DNA from: Amphirosellinia nigrospora
Lineage: Eukaryota; Ascomycota; Sordariomycetes; Xylariales; Xylariaceae
Length of the DNA stretch: 64,000 nucleotides
Direction: 5' to 3'
Assembly: GCA_004123355.1 (NCBI GenBank)
Contig: SCHM01000001.1
Coordinates: 13,216,193 to 13,280,192, forward strand
The position numbers and the translations under genes were made by a program. Every line of letters begins with the position of its first letter. Position 1 is the stretch's first letter. This document shows positions 24,137 through 37,048 of this stretch, piece after piece. A model generated the notes under the pieces. That model did not search any database, was not told where the DNA came from, and worked only from the letters and a program-made list of their open reading frames with translations.

Positions 24137-24701
24137 GGTTGGACTGGCCCTCATGGGCGTGTCTACCTCTCTTCCACGGCGGTCAAACTGAGTTGTGGCA
24201 AGTTGAGATGGGATTCATAAGCTGTAGATAGGCAAAGAAACGCCTTCTCGCTCAAGACATATCGAGGGCAACGGTAAAGCTTGTGTACGCGATGGATGTT
24301 GAACAACCCCTTCAGTCGCCAGCTACGATAGCTGACGGTCCGTCCCGCACGGTGAGGGTCTTTTTGGATCGACCATTTCGAGGCCAAACCCGTTCTGGCT
24401 CCATGAATTCCCTCGATCCATCTTTGGCGTACCCCTGAAATAAGGCCAGATGGTATTCAATAGCCTGGCAACCTGGCTGCTGGCGCGGCGGGCTATTGCA
24501 TGCTGATTTTCGCTTTCGAGTGATCGCTGGACGCTTTAAGACGTTCAGCTGTTCCAACTTGGATCTAGATTAGTCGAGGCCCTGACCCCTGCCTCATCTT
24601 CGAGACCCGCCCCCACACTCAGCTCGCGCCCTGCAGGACCTCCCCTTGTAGCGCTAACCCGAACTTGGTCATCCTGTATGTCGATGAGGGTGGCACGGAG
24701 C

Positions 24702-24737
<36 letters not shown>

Positions 24738-25253
24738 CGACAGATGATTTGGATGGTGTTGAAACTCCTCCACAGGGAATGGGTTTAGTCCCAAGCTACA
24801 ACTTGTTCGCTTGCCCCTTCAAAATCCAGAAGGCGACGGCAGCTCAGCAGTGTCTCTTTTGACATGAACATGATGACAGTCGTTGGAATGTCAAAGACAA
24901 TATCCGCTAATGAAAGTAGCTGATTATCGATCGTGAGTGGACAAGTACTCTGCAATTACTCTCTTCCCCGAAACGCATGCACTTACGTTGTTTGAGAGAG
25001 TGCGGGTCAAATTGTCCGCCGCTTTTCAAACAAGAGCCAAGATGACAACCTTTGAATTACAATTGAGATCGCAAACCCCAAAATTGATAAACCTATGATA
25101 TTGAATTCTGGGGAAAGAATCTGTAGAGCAATGGCCCGGTAGGGTGTTCATTATGTGGTAAGCAGCTAGATAGAAATCTATATACAGGGGTCATCATTCA
25201 AGATTCCTACATTTCTCATTAAACCCCGACGTGAATTACAGATGAGATTGGAG
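24137..25253. other. Intergenic region between the MBL/DUF6603 and lectin-like genes
   Basis: No supported gene lies here. The part next to 24136 is the likely promoter of the MBL/DUF6603 gene. It contains one trinucleotide microsatellite. Confidence 0.6.
24702..24737. repeat. (ATG)n microsatellite, about 12 units
   Basis: A perfect ATG/GAT run. It gives an Asp-rich frame on the plus strand, but nothing else supports coding there. Confidence 0.95.
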
Positions 25254-25451
25254 TTATAGACGAGCTTTCAACCTTAGCCGGACCTTGACGTCACCTTGTC
25301 CTTGTACGAGTCCGGCCGGAATACTAATCTCGACCTCTGCTTCTGCATCTTGGCTTCCCTTTATTAGCTGGGTTCCAACAAGCCCTTGTTCCCCAACTGC
25401 CTTGTCACCATCGGTGTTGCCCTTCGCCTCATCCTCATCCCCCTCGTTAAT
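25254..25451 (-). other. In-frame extension beyond the lectin-like stop codon
   Basis: Directly after the TGA, about 65 further codons stay open in the same frame. They encode an acidic Gly/Asp/Glu linker and then a beta-rich segment ending in ...RLRLKARL before TAA. The composition looks like protein rather than random 3' sequence. It may be a lost C-terminus, a second exon, or a read-through product. The last three residues, ARL, fit the loose peroxisomal PTS1 pattern, which could be chance. Confidence 0.4.
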
Positions 25452-26612
25452 TCATTTCTTCTTGCCGTTAAAGAACTTGTCGGTGACGACGGTGACCTTA
25501 TCCTTATCACCGGCCTTGGCAACGAAGATACGGTTCGATTGGTCGTTCTTGTCGACAACGACCGAGATCTGTGCATCTGGCTCCAAGTAAGTCGGCTGTG
25601 AACCAACTTGTACGCAGTCGGGCTGAAGGCAGCGGTCGTCGCGCCGCTCATCAGGTCCGAGTGCGCACGGTACAGTGTCTTCTGCCGTTGATGTCGTTGA
25701 GCCAGTACACGAACATGCGGCCGAGAGCCTGCTGGTTGAAGTCGGTCACCTTGGAGGTGTCGATGTCGCTGGCAACGACGAAAGAGCAGCCAATCGGTGT
25801 CTGCTCGATGAAAAACTTGCTCTGGAAGTTGACGGAGGAGGCTACAACAGAGCACGAAAGTCAGTTGAGCTGTTTGTTATAACCTTTTTCAGAGACAAAA
25901 GGCACAGGTGGGGCAACGCACGAGTCTGCTTGTCTGTGTTATATGCGACCAGTTGACCGCCGTTGGTCTGGTAGACGACCCAGGCGCGCTCCGTATCCCA
26001 GATGGCGCCAAGGCGTGTATTAGCCTTAACCTCGGTAGCGGGAAGTATGTCGTTATTGGAGTCAGGGTCCGAGACATCACTCCAACCGATGGAAGTGCCA
26101 CTGTTAAAGATAAGAATATGTTCGTCAGCCAAGAAGAAATAACGCAATTGGATGAAGGCGGCCTTGACTTACTCCTGGTAGTAAATCCAAGCACTCTCGC
26201 CGTTGGTGCAACCTGCGATGAAGCCTGTACTCGACTTCATCTGAGGCACGACTGGCTCGACGAAGGGGCTGATGAGCGAGACGACGTTGGTTTCTGCCGC
26301 AACACCATAGACGTTGATCTGGCGTCGAGTTCAATATCAGTCTCATCACGGGTAGGGCGGTCAATATCAGGGAATACCTACCAGGTCATTGAATTGAAGG
26401 GCCACCAAAGACGAGGGTGTGAGAAGCACTGTGGATGGCACGTTGGTGGTGTCTTTGTTGGTTCGGGTGACATATGAGCCGGCACTCCCGCCGATATCTC
26501 TTTGATCAAAACCTAGGACATGTGTGTCTTTGGCGATCCGCCAAACTTGGATTTTCCCGGGATTGATGGGGCTAAGGATAGCCGAGAAGGCGGAAAAGTT
26601 CTTAGCAGCCAT
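25452..26612 (-). CDS. Lectin-like beta-propeller protein (fungal fucose-specific-lectin type)
   Basis: The start is MAAKNFSAFSAILSP. Three introns are clear: 26319-26381, 26101-26172 and 25842-25921. Repeated blades carry a GKIQVWRIAKD, NGESAWIYYQD, ERAWVVYQTNGGQLVAYN and GRMFVYWLNDI pattern, typical of six-bladed propellers of the Aleuria lectin type. The length is about 315 residues, as in that family. Such lectins bind fucosylated or other glycans and often act in defence or recognition; binding here is an inference, and the family match is only moderate. No signal peptide is seen, so a cytosolic or non-classical route is likely. Two single-base frame steps occur near 25680 and 25610. The frame ends at a TGA (25452-25454), but remains open and well-composed beyond it to 25254. 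Confidence 0.5.
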
Positions 26613-28016
26613 GGTGTGTGACGGTCAAGGACCCAGATTTGTGATAATAAGACTGTATTCAAGTAGACCGACTCGTAGGTAGGTAGGTTGATATTCTGTA
26701 GTTACGTGTAAAAATGTCTGCTGGTTCAGTGTGAAAGGAAACAGACAGCACTGGACGCCATCAGTCCTTAAGTATGTCTTAGGACACATTGTTTCGGTTT
26801 ACATGACGTTCAATGAATACTCCCCTTTTCTCACATACGAGGTACTTTCTACCCCTCAGTACGGCGAGCCCGACGACTATTGGTGAGTCTGGATCTTTGG
26901 AAAAAGATTCCAGCTCTGATCTTGCTCCTGGCCTGGAACATAGCCCATGTCTCTCGGTTGGCTTCAATAAATGCGTGCCAAAATTGAGGGGATGGATTAT
27001 GTAACCACCTGATATCGGACCAGGGGTCGTTTTAGCGTATTGACTTCAAGGGACCATTTGGCGCCACGTTTCCGCTGCAAAGACTTGGGTTTAGCGTTGC
27101 CGTTGTCCCTGGCAAGCTACACAACAAATTGAGACACATTATAAACCCGGACAGGCCGTGGACGTAAACGTAATAGTCAGTTCATAACTATCAATTAGGG
27201 TCAACGGTCGCTCTTCAGCTCGACCTACTCCGTAGACACGTCCCCTCCTGGGAATCACGGAGACGGCGAGGCGGCAATACTAAAAGCGGAATAGCTGTTC
27301 TATAGCCATAGTAGCTGGAAATCAGTTCTAAATAAAGACAAGCTTATATTGAAAACTATTACTGATCATTAGTAGATCAGAGACGACGTTTTGTATTAAT
27401 CAACAATGTAGATTGTATCAGTTTCGCTAATTCAGAGTTAAGGCCTGGGCAGCGGCGTCCTCAATGATTTGAGTAAATAAATAGGCTTGATTATAGACAG
27501 TTGGGTTCAGCTGAGTTCAGCAGCCTCTTATATGTTCCACTATGCATGTGCACACGCTGGATCCTAATACTCCGCAAGGGACATCAATGCGTGAGCTAGG
27601 GTGCTCCCGGTCGCTAGTGTCCAGACCTCCGTACTCCCTCCCAGCTCTCTGATCAGTGCGTGATCGGAAAGAAAATGTGCCCAAGAGATAAGCGTGAGTT
27701 CGACGATGGGAAATCTGGCTCTGATAACAACTTCTCCACGTTGAGACTTGTCGTAATCGAGGTATCGCCCCCCATTCATCATCATAGAACCAATTTAAAC
27801 ACAACACACTTGCAGTGTTTAGGTATACTTAGACAGGGCGCAGGCTACATAACAATAAGAGTTTTGTATTTTCCACAGGGGCATAAACCAGAATTTAAAT
27901 ACACAAACAAACACGTTATGTCTCATTTACACATTGCTTGTCAACTACGTCGTGTGAACTCCGCAAATGCTGCATAATATGCGGCTGTCTACTTTTTTGG
28001 TTCGGACTTTTTGTTC
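26613..28016. other. Intergenic region without supported gene
   Basis: The end adjoining 26612 is the likely promoter of the lectin-like gene. The rest holds only short frames and AT-rich patches near 27,300-27,500. Confidence 0.6.
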
Positions 28017-31000
28017 TCAACAGCGCCGGAAGCCATTTGCAACCCTCCACCGGTGTATGGCCGTTGTCGAGGTTGGCTCGCTCGTCCAGGGCTCAATGGG
28101 CAGCGGCATGAACTGCTCCAGCGTATCTTGCATGTAGGTTGCAGCCACGTCCACTGCTCAAGCGCGCCACCCGGAAACGCGAGCCCCGGAACTTTTCGAC
28201 CTTAGTTCCGCCGGTGGCATCTTCCTTCTTTCTCCTCCCGGTCAATCACCTTCGGCGGCAGCTGGCCCTCGCGAAGCTTCGCTCTACATCAAAGTCTGGA
28301 ACATCGCTTGGAAGGAGGACGGGACCAGCGTGGAAGAAGGCAGACATGCGGTCCATGGATGCTTGCCAAGTCCAATTCGGGAGCACGAGCTCCTTTACGG
28401 GCAGGATTCCTGAGTAGGCGTGCACTGGTGCGAAGGGATCTACGAGCGCGCCGAAGACGCAGAGTTGCTCGTTTGTGATATCAGCGTATTCATCAGGCTT
28501 CATGACAACCCGGCCGAGAACCGGCTCCGTGACTGCAATGTAATAAGGTGGCAGACGGGGAAAAGTGTCCGGGCTGATAGGTTTGATATGATCTTCTGCC
28601 CGTGCCGCCATCTGCGTCTTTGATTGGGGTGGAAGAAGATGGGTGAGCTCTGTTTCGTAGGATGAAGTACCCGGATAGAAATGTGAATAGATCTTATCCA
28701 AATCTAGTGCATCGCCTGGCTCCAGAGCGGACGAGGTTTTAGGCTTAAAGTAACCCACAAGTCCATCAAAGCCCTGATCACCTCCCAGCTTCAGGGGGAA
28801 CCGGTAGTATATCTTATCGTAGTCGTCATTCTTCTCGTATCCCGGACTCGGGGCTCCCCGCTTGGCCGTGTCACGGTAGAGCTTCTTGGGTGTGACACCA
28901 TCGCCGTTTAGATAGGTTTTGAGCGCGGGCCCTGCGAGCTCTAATGACCAACCCATGTTCACAAGCGCCAGAGGCTTCCCGAGGAGGGCACTCCGGAACT
29001 CGGCATAGGCATTCGGGCTGCGGAACCGGTGCCCACCGTCCGGCGTGGATCATAGCCATGAAGCCTGCCAGGTACGCGGGCGAATCAGACAAGGTCTTGA
29101 CGAGACGTGCGAGTTGCTTAGCCGCAACGCCGCCGTCCTCGTCCCCACCTCGCTCGTCGGGGCTGTCAGGCCTACTGAATGGCAACCATCCGGCGAGACC
29201 ATGGCACTGGTTGGACCGCCCCGTCGGACTTCACGGTAGAAGGCGCCAGAGGTAAGAAGAATTGCAATCCAAAGTTGGCATAGTTGACCACGACCCAGCC
29301 CAGATGGGCTGATCCCAGTCATTGGCTGCCCGCCAGAACGGTTTTTTTGGTAGCTTGTCGTCATCATCACCAAGCTCTATCACTCGACCGGAGGAGACCT
29401 CAAGCTCGGTCTTGCCATCTGCAGGATCGCCCATACGGCGTTGAGACGGGCAGGCTGGTTGATCTGCGGCGGTACCTGGATAAACTCGCATCTCGGATCC
29501 TCTTTCGGGTCTGCCAAGTCGATATTGCGGTCCACGACGTTCGGAAGCATTGTTTTATCAGTACCCTTCTTCACCCCAGGCGCATACCAGTCGCTGATGC
29601 ATGGCCAGAGCGCGGGACCTTCTTCGCCATCAGGCACGGGTTGCGGATCAATTGCGTGTATCGCCTGACCGAATTTGTCGATGATGTTGAGACGCGTCAC
29701 CCGGAACTGGCCGTGGCTCACGGGCCTTGAAGGATGCTGGTCCTTCTGATCCCGCGATGGACTTGCGACTGCGCCCATACGGCGTCAGGTCTGTCTCGAT
29801 ATCCATCTTAGGCATCGTGGTACCGTCTAGACCAGCCTTTGTTCGGTAGGCTTCGGGAAGAAAGTTTAACGTCCCGTCGGCTGGATTCCGCACCGATGGC
29901 TTAACGTGGTTTCCTTGCTCGACGGTCGCCATGTGGCTGTTAAACCCACCGAGCGGCGCTGACAGGAATTGCAACTGCTGCAAGTTTTTATCCAGAAACT
30001 TAAGGTCATCTTCGGGTAGAATCTCCTGTAATTTTGATGGCAACGTGTTAGCGAGAAGCTGTGCGACTTTGGCCTGTAAACTGAAGCTTGGCTGTGGCAG
30101 GATGAGAACACGCCCACTCAAGCGCCGCCTGTTTCGGCGGTGGTGGATGGTCAGGGTCTGGCGCAGGGTCGTATTTCTTCCCAAGATCGATGTCGGCCTT
30201 GATTCCGTAGTGTAGCTTGGCGTTCTCGCCATGCCACCATTTTGACTCGGACAACTCCCAGTCTTCGTGCTCGATATGCGTGTATTCAATCTCCCACTCG
30301 AGGAACAGAGGAAACCACGGCTGTGTGTTGTTCCAATAGTCGCGCCATAACTTGTTTCCATCGAGATCAAGCCCCAGCCTGTCATGGAAGAGGGGTATCT
30401 CAGGCGTCAGGGGCGGCCTCACCGGCTCGTCTCCGTCTGTAGAAAAGTCCAGCTCGTCGACGAGTTGATCATCAGGGCGGCGATGAAGGCTCATCTCTAC
30501 CATCATGCTGGGCATTTCGGGTTGCCCGTCATCTTTCTTCTCGTCGCGACGCGTTCGCATCCAATAGAATTCACGCAAGAGAGACTGCGCCGATTGCCAG
30601 AGGCCCTCTGGCAATTTGGTCTTGACAACCTTCTCACAGAATTCACCCAGTCCGCTGCTCGCTTCATCCGGTAGAGCCTGCTTGACCTCAGCGGGTAACT
30701 GGCAGTCGAGACGCACGAGGAGCTTGAGCAGGTAGTCTGGCTCCCAACCAGAGCGAACACCGCCAACGAGCACAGTCGGATCTCGCTGTTGTTGGTAAGG
30801 AGGATGAACACCTGGCTCGAATTCTTTCACCTCATCATCCGCAAAGTTGCTCGGGGCGTGGGGTCGGGTTTCTTGACGCCTAGCTGCTTGTCGCACAACT
30901 CGATCTGCTCTTTCAACCGGTCAATGCTCTTGAGTATTGGCTGCAGCGTGGCTTGGACCTTGTCATCGGTCTTGGCCTCTGTAACCGAGAGCCACCATTC

Positions 31001-32574
31001 GGCGAATACGGCCCATTGCTGCTGCTTCATATTTCTCTTGGCACCGTCTCGGAAGCGACAGAGCTGGTTCCGACTGACGAGCTCGCGCTGCTTCTTCTTC
31101 GGGAGACGGGGCTTCTTGTCACCGGTCTGGTCGCCGCTGGTCGCGGCGTGAAACTCGTCTCCTCCGTCTAGGCGGCTATAGTTCCAATTGTAGAGCATGT
31201 CTGCCGCTTGCGCATGTGCCTCGACACCGTCATCACGACTGAGCAGGAGAGTTTCGAGACGTTTCAGTGCCGCTTCGATTTCTTTCTTCACGCCTCCGTC
31301 AATCTTCTCGTGCGCCCCTGCGTATGCCATCAGAGCATCCATCGGCGTAGTCCCAACCGAGACTGGTTGTGCAGCCGTTAAAAGTGTAGCATAGTGATCT
31401 GCCAGTACCATCTTGGGGGGCTCATTAAGGTCCCAGAATACATCGTACATGGCGCCGTGGCAGAGACTACGCGTCGCTGGATCTATTTCCTCGCCTTTAC
31501 TTTCGCTGAACCAAACCGCGATCTCCTTGGGGTACTTCGTCATCGGCTCCAGCTCCTTCTGAAATCCCTTGATCGCCAGATTTAGCTCACGGAATCGCTC
31601 TTCGCGCGAGTAAACGGCGGGATGCAGCCTTTTCCGCTTGTCTCCTCAGGCCGCTTTTGTCGCTTCTGGACGACATCTTTTGGCGCCTTTGAGTGCCAGC
31701 CAATGACGGAATAGCTGGCTTGCACTTTTGTTGCGTACTGAGGCTTCTTAGCCTTTGTCCCGTAGTAGAAGTTGTCGATAATGGAGAAGACATTAGAGCA
31801 ATGTGGCTGGTAATCAGAGAACAGTTCGTTCGACGATCCCATGAGTTGAAGGTTGATGCGTTTCTTCGTCAGGTCCTGAGTCCCATCGCTCGGTGCAGTC
31901 TCCACCCAGTCTGGTGCATCTGTCCTGTCACCAATGAAGATCTCGGCCTGTTTGTCCAGAACACTGCCATCTACGTTGTTATCGGACGGGCTGACGAATG
32001 GCGAGACATCCACCTGCAGGTCCAAACCTGTCGGTAGAATATTGATTTTATCTTCATCCTGAATGTCGCCATTCACACGCTTCCCATCTAGCATGCGACA
32101 GCGATCGCTCTCGACAATCCAGCCCGTGACGCGTTGCAATTTTTCTGCCGCCTCCTTTGGCTGGACCTGATTCAAGTTGTGGATGTGACGCACCACCAGC
32201 CAGCGCGAAGGTGGCTCTGGAAATTCTGGCAAGCCCTGGCTGTCCTTGTCACCGTCGCTAGTCAAGGCAGTGCCACTACGGTAGATTCGAGGGATCGTCC
32301 AGTGGACATAAACTCCTCGACGGTTCTCGCGGCGCTCGCGAGTGCCTAGGTCAGTGATGCGCGAGTTGTTGTCCGCTGGCGCAGCGTTGTGTAAATCTAC
32401 ATCGTACAAGATATCGGACTGAAGATATGAATCCTCCAGTCGTAGGAAAGAGTAGTTGGGTTGTGAGATGGGCGCGATCTTGGCCTTGCCTGGGCCACCT
32501 TTGCAAACTGCATCATTGAACACAAAGGCGTCGACCTTGAGCGGGATGAGCACGTTCTGTTGGTCTGAAGACAT
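28017..32574 (-). CDS. Very large uncharacterised protein A
   Basis: The likely start is MSSDQQNVLIPLKVDAFV at 32574, although two upstream in-frame ATGs exist. Visible features are YVHWTIPRIYRSG, PSRWLVVRHIHNL, TGWIVESDRC, NVFSIIDNF and YSVIGWHSK in the N-terminal quarter; a Lys/Glu-rich helical middle (DRLKEQIELCDKQLG); an acidic EYTHIEHEDWELSESKWWHG region; and C-terminal PPYYIAVTEPVLGRV and TLEQFMPLPIEPW. The total is about 1,520 residues. I cannot assign a named domain. From memory, its 'LHWALP... NRWLVVR ... WVVESD ... GWY' pattern recurs in large uncharacterised bacterial proteins; this was not searched. It lies head to head with protein B and in the same direction as the lectin-like and DUF6603 genes. 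About a dozen single-base frame steps occur; the true C-terminus is uncertain by some tens of residues. Confidence 0.65.
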
Positions 32575-33369
32575 GTTCATCGACTGCAGACCGACACGAA
32601 CCAAACTGAGTCTTCAGTGCCTTGTAACAAAGTCGAAGATTTTCAAGGTTTCTTGGGTGCGGTAGACTGAGATGCAGGAACCGTTGTCAACCTTCGTCTT
32701 TGCTGTGTCTATCCGATGGACACCAACTCAATCCTGGCATACCTAAGCTGTGTCCCTGCCTGCTGATGGTGTTTGGGCGTCCAGTCTCCATGACTAACCG
32801 TAAATGATGAGACACATTCGCCAAACAAGATCTAGATTTTCTTTGAAAACTCCCACGAGGGTGGTGGGCACGACGAGAGAAAGATCTTCTACCCTTAATT
32901 CCCACTTAGAGTCTAGTTTCAAGGACTATAGGCCGCCAAGACACTCAGCTGGAGTGAGTCCTGGGCCCCTACAAGTGCGGGTCTGGGCGCGGACTCCCGA
33001 TTCACACTATTGCTTTACGTTAACAGGGGCGTAGGCCCTCTTGGCCAGGGGCAGAATAGTCTGGACAGGCCTGAAGATTTTCAGCTATGGTCGGTCTTCC
33101 TAAAGAAGGGATGGATTCTATTACCGGCTAAGTATCCGTAGGCTCTGTCGGTTGCTGTTTAATCTGTGGATCAACGAACAGTGTCGATATCTAGTTAGCT
33201 GCTGAGATTCAATGTGGCTCTCTGGGGAGAGTCATTGGGAGTAACGATTGAGGTTAACGCAGTTGTAACAACAGAACTTTCAGAACAACTCACACACTAC
33301 CGCCGCCCTGGGGGTTTTTTTTCTTTCTCAAACCTCAATTGGTACAGGGGCTCTGTATGAGAGAGTGTC
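32575..33369. promoter_or_regulatory. Shared divergent promoter region of large proteins A and B
   Basis: About 795 bases separate the two divergently read starts. No coding frame is supported, so both promoters must lie here. I cannot point to specific binding sites. Confidence 0.45.
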
Positions 33370-36300
33370 ATGTCTTTGCGAAGCCAATACCGTCATCTAA
33401 CCCTTCGGCATGAACGCCACCTCATCAACAACACGGCACCGGCTCTAGGACCTGGAGAGGCCGAGTTTAAGTCATATTATCTTCCAGCGCTCCAAGCTGG
33501 AGAGTACAGCGTAAAAATTAATCAGACTGTGAAACCGCCGCCAGAGGATCCTCGTCATAAGGACTCTCCCGCACAGCATGCCTCATCCGACGAGCAAAAG
33601 TTCGAGGTCTTAGCACCGTCATGGAGTCTCGGTGCTGCAGCCGACGGTTCAGTCTCTAATGATGCGGGAGACAATGAATCTGCTGTCGTGCTGTCCGTGT
33701 TTCCGGCACCGGGACAAACAGCGCCCTCCTTCCTGACCCTCCGCACATGGTTCTCCGGGATCCGCAGATGCCTTGGGTTCGCCGCGTATCGAAACAAGAT
33801 CCCGAGAACGGGAGGACCATCATACCTTGGTTTGCCCTGCTCGTCTTCACGGCTGACGAGCTTGAGCTGCCAGACCAAGATCGCAAAGACTTCTTCGGCC
33901 TAGTCAATGCCACTCTGAACGATGCGCTAGGATGGGATACTCTTGCGCCTGCCGTCGAGGACATTGGTAAAGGCGTAGATCGCTTGGCCAGCTTCATTTC
34001 AAAGGCAGACGATGTCGTCGACAAGAACACCAAGGCAAGTGTGATTGCAGTCACCACCGATCTCTTCAAACGCATCTTCCAAAAACCAGGGAATTCCAAG
34101 TTTGATGTAGCGCCTTTCCGCTTCATGTCCCACGTGCGTACCGTAGCGACTGATGGCACCATGTCCGCCCTAACGGCCGAGGAAAGCGTCGAGAGCGGCA
34201 AAGCAGGGACATCTACGTTCAGCATTGTTGTTTCACATCGTCTAGGCCCTTCCAATATCGACGTGCCCACGCCCGTCCTTGCCCATCTCGTCTCACTGGA
34301 GAATATTGACCAGAAGAGCGTCACCCAGCTCGACGGAAAGCAACGCGTATTGATGAAGAGCCTTTACAGCTGGTCTTACACTGCGCTACCCCAGGTACGG
34401 TTGACCCTCGCGATGAGTTGAGACATCTGGGCAATGCGAAGGAAGGCGGTGGCCTTTCTGTGTTGCGTACATTTCATACGCAGGATACGCCATCGGCACC
34501 AGTTCAGAACGAACACCCAGGTCAGAGAAGAGTGGATGACAATATAGCCGCGATAGTCACGCAGAGACAAAAAGATGGCTTCTCTCTCGTTCGACATCGA
34601 ACGGTCACGGGCGAGCAGACCGCCGCCATGTACAGAGGCCCCTTAGTGCCTACACAAGTGAACTACCCACTGCACTCGAACAAGTCGTTCCAGTCCAACT
34701 TCGGGACCGACCTGCAGATACTGGATCCCGACGTAGGACTCATGGATATTTCATATGCCTCGGCCTGGCAACTGGGCAAGTCATTAGCCATGGGTGACCG
34801 CGCCTTCACCGCTGCGCTTGCCCGACTCCGAACTTCAAACCATAGTCAAGCTCTGGAGGCGGCTAGAAAAAATATACATAAAAGCTTCGAGCTGACACGT
34901 TAGATACTGCATCTTCGCTGACGGCATATGTTCCTCAAGAGGACTTCAAAGCCGACCTGGTCAGTCTCGTTGAAGCGCTGAACAGCCTCAACTCGTCCGT
35001 CCGCACTTCGGGCACCGCGATTTCTACAAACCGTTGGCGCAGGCGTGAGCCTCTCCAGGGCCCGAAATCTCAGGATGCAGGGACGTCTGACATCTTCAGC
35101 TTCCAGTCGCCGCACATATTGAGTCAAATGCAGCAGCAATCACTCATAGCCGCCTGCGCCTCTTCCGAGGCAGTCGGTGGTAAACCATACAACTACCACG
35201 TCGTGCCGACCAACACGGACTACGCCAAGGTTCAAGAATGGGTTCTCGACAAACTGCATCTCGCCGGCATCCCCGCTCATTATCTCCTACCGGATCCGTC
35301 GTACATCCCGCCCGAGACTCTCCGTTTCTTCCACATAGATCTCAACTGGCTCGACGCCCTTGTCGACGGTGCTTTGAGTCTGGCTAACCACACTGCCTCC
35401 GACCCTGCTGGTGATTTTGCTCGTACGTCTATCAAAGAATCTTTGAACAGGTATCTATATACTCCCATCGTCGGCAGCTACTGCCAACAAATGCCGGCTT
35501 ACGGCTTTCTCCTTCGCAGCCAACTGCTCGTCCAGTTCCCGATCTCGCCATCAAGGCCGAATTTGAGGTGTCAACGGTGGCAGAAGGCGTGCAGGCACCT
35601 ATCCTAGTGCAACGTAAGCTCGCGTCGGACATAATGCTAGTGCTCTTCGACCGGAAACCGCCGGGCTAGTCAACGTCAAGTTCACGCTCCCGGCACATCA
35701 GCAGACATTCATCGCCGCGACCAAGTTCCACCCCCCGGATAACGACCACCCGTACCCCACGGCCGAGATCTTCCACAAGAGATCTACGCCACGAAACCCG
35801 ATGTCTTGAACCCGATGCCTTCCGATGCAGAGCGCATAGAACCCATCTTGGTGGATAGGTATCCCCGCGACGACCTTTTTGACTGGGACGCGCGCACGCT
35901 GCGGGTGCAGAAATATGCAGATAAGATCTTCGATGTACTGGACAAAAAGATGCCGCAGACACCGGTGAGGCAGTACAGAGAGAAGAACATGACGTCGGCG
36001 GTCCTGGCTCTACAGCTCAATGCGCCCATTTACACGCTCGTAGTCCACGCCAAAGACCCTAACAAGAAAGCTTCGAATGAAGCGTTGCCCGACTGGCAAA
36101 TGCTGGCGAAGCAGCCCACAACCTTCCGGTTTCATCCCCAGAGTCTCCCATGGAGAAGAAGTATCAGCATTTATCAACCACGACGCCTCTTCCGAAGCCG
36201 AGACCAGTCAAACTCTTCAGACCCATCAAGCTTCTGCGCGAGGAAGATGTTCACTGCCCCAATCCCCGCCAAGAACATGAGCGACCTTTCTGCAACTTTC

Positions 36301-36952
36301 ATCAACGTCTCAGACACTCAAGCCGACTCAGCTACATACCCAATGCAGCAGAGCCCGGAAGGAAGAGGAATGAAGACGACACTATTCCCGTTACCCCCGC
36401 CCCCCAGCCAACAGACCAACCCGAATTCAGCATCTCAGTGAAACCCATCAACCAACCGCCCACAGCCTTTGACGTCCCCACGAACCGACGTGTGCCCTCA
36501 GACCTAATCTTCAGCATCGTAGTCCCCTCCATCCTCGCGCCCTGGAACTACCGGCTCATGTCAATCGAGCTCCGCGTGCGCATAGGGGAGACAAGAGACG
36601 ACAAAGACCCCAACAAAATCACCACGAACCGGGCCCTCATCCGTCGCGACGCTGATGCGGGGCCGCCGCCGACGATGCTGTCGAATTTACAGTTTAACGT
36701 TCTGCGCAGCTGGGACATGGAGGCAGGGGAATTGGTGCTGACGTGCCGCGGACGTTGTGGGGCGTGCATATGAAGACGCTAAGGGAGGCCAGTTTCTTGC
36801 TGCCTATGGCGAGTGTGGTGCCGTGGACGCCGCCCAAGGGGAAGAAGTATCGGTCGCATGTTGTGATCAAGTCTGTTATGCGGTCTATTGAGTCTGATCA
36901 TCCGAATTTTGACTATACTCATGATATTGATGTGGAGATGGGTGTGGAATAG
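33370..36952 (+). CDS. Very large uncharacterised protein B
   Basis: The frame opens with ATG at 33370. Motifs in order: LPALQAGEYSVKINQTV (a beta-strand-rich N-terminal domain), FEVLAPSWSL, DPQMPWVRRV, IPWFALLVFTADEL, FRFMSHVRTV, VLAHLVSLENI, YSWSYTALPPGTVDPRDELR, MYRGPLVPTQV, LMDISYASAWQLGKSLA, then YVPQEDF, GIPAHYLLPDPSYIPPETLRFFHID, and a C-terminal LWGVHMKTL...YTHDIDVEMGVE. The length is about 1,190 residues. No named domain can be assigned. From memory, the order 'LPAGTYT... LPWER... PWLALLLF... HLVSLEG... YRGPLVP... ISYAAAWQLGR' recurs in large bacterial proteins of unknown role; unverified. Its pairing with protein A suggests the two act together. About nine single-base frame steps occur. 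Confidence 0.65.
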
Positions 36953-37048
36953 GCTGATGGTAGGTAGATGAAGGAGTAGATAGATCGGGGTATATGAATC
37001 ATAGTAGGTATGTATTTTAAACCTTGGTATAGAACTCCCGCCTGCGTA

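Noticed and set aside
24665-24862. Asp-rich plus-strand frame
   Set aside because: Arises from the ATG microsatellite; nothing else supports translation.
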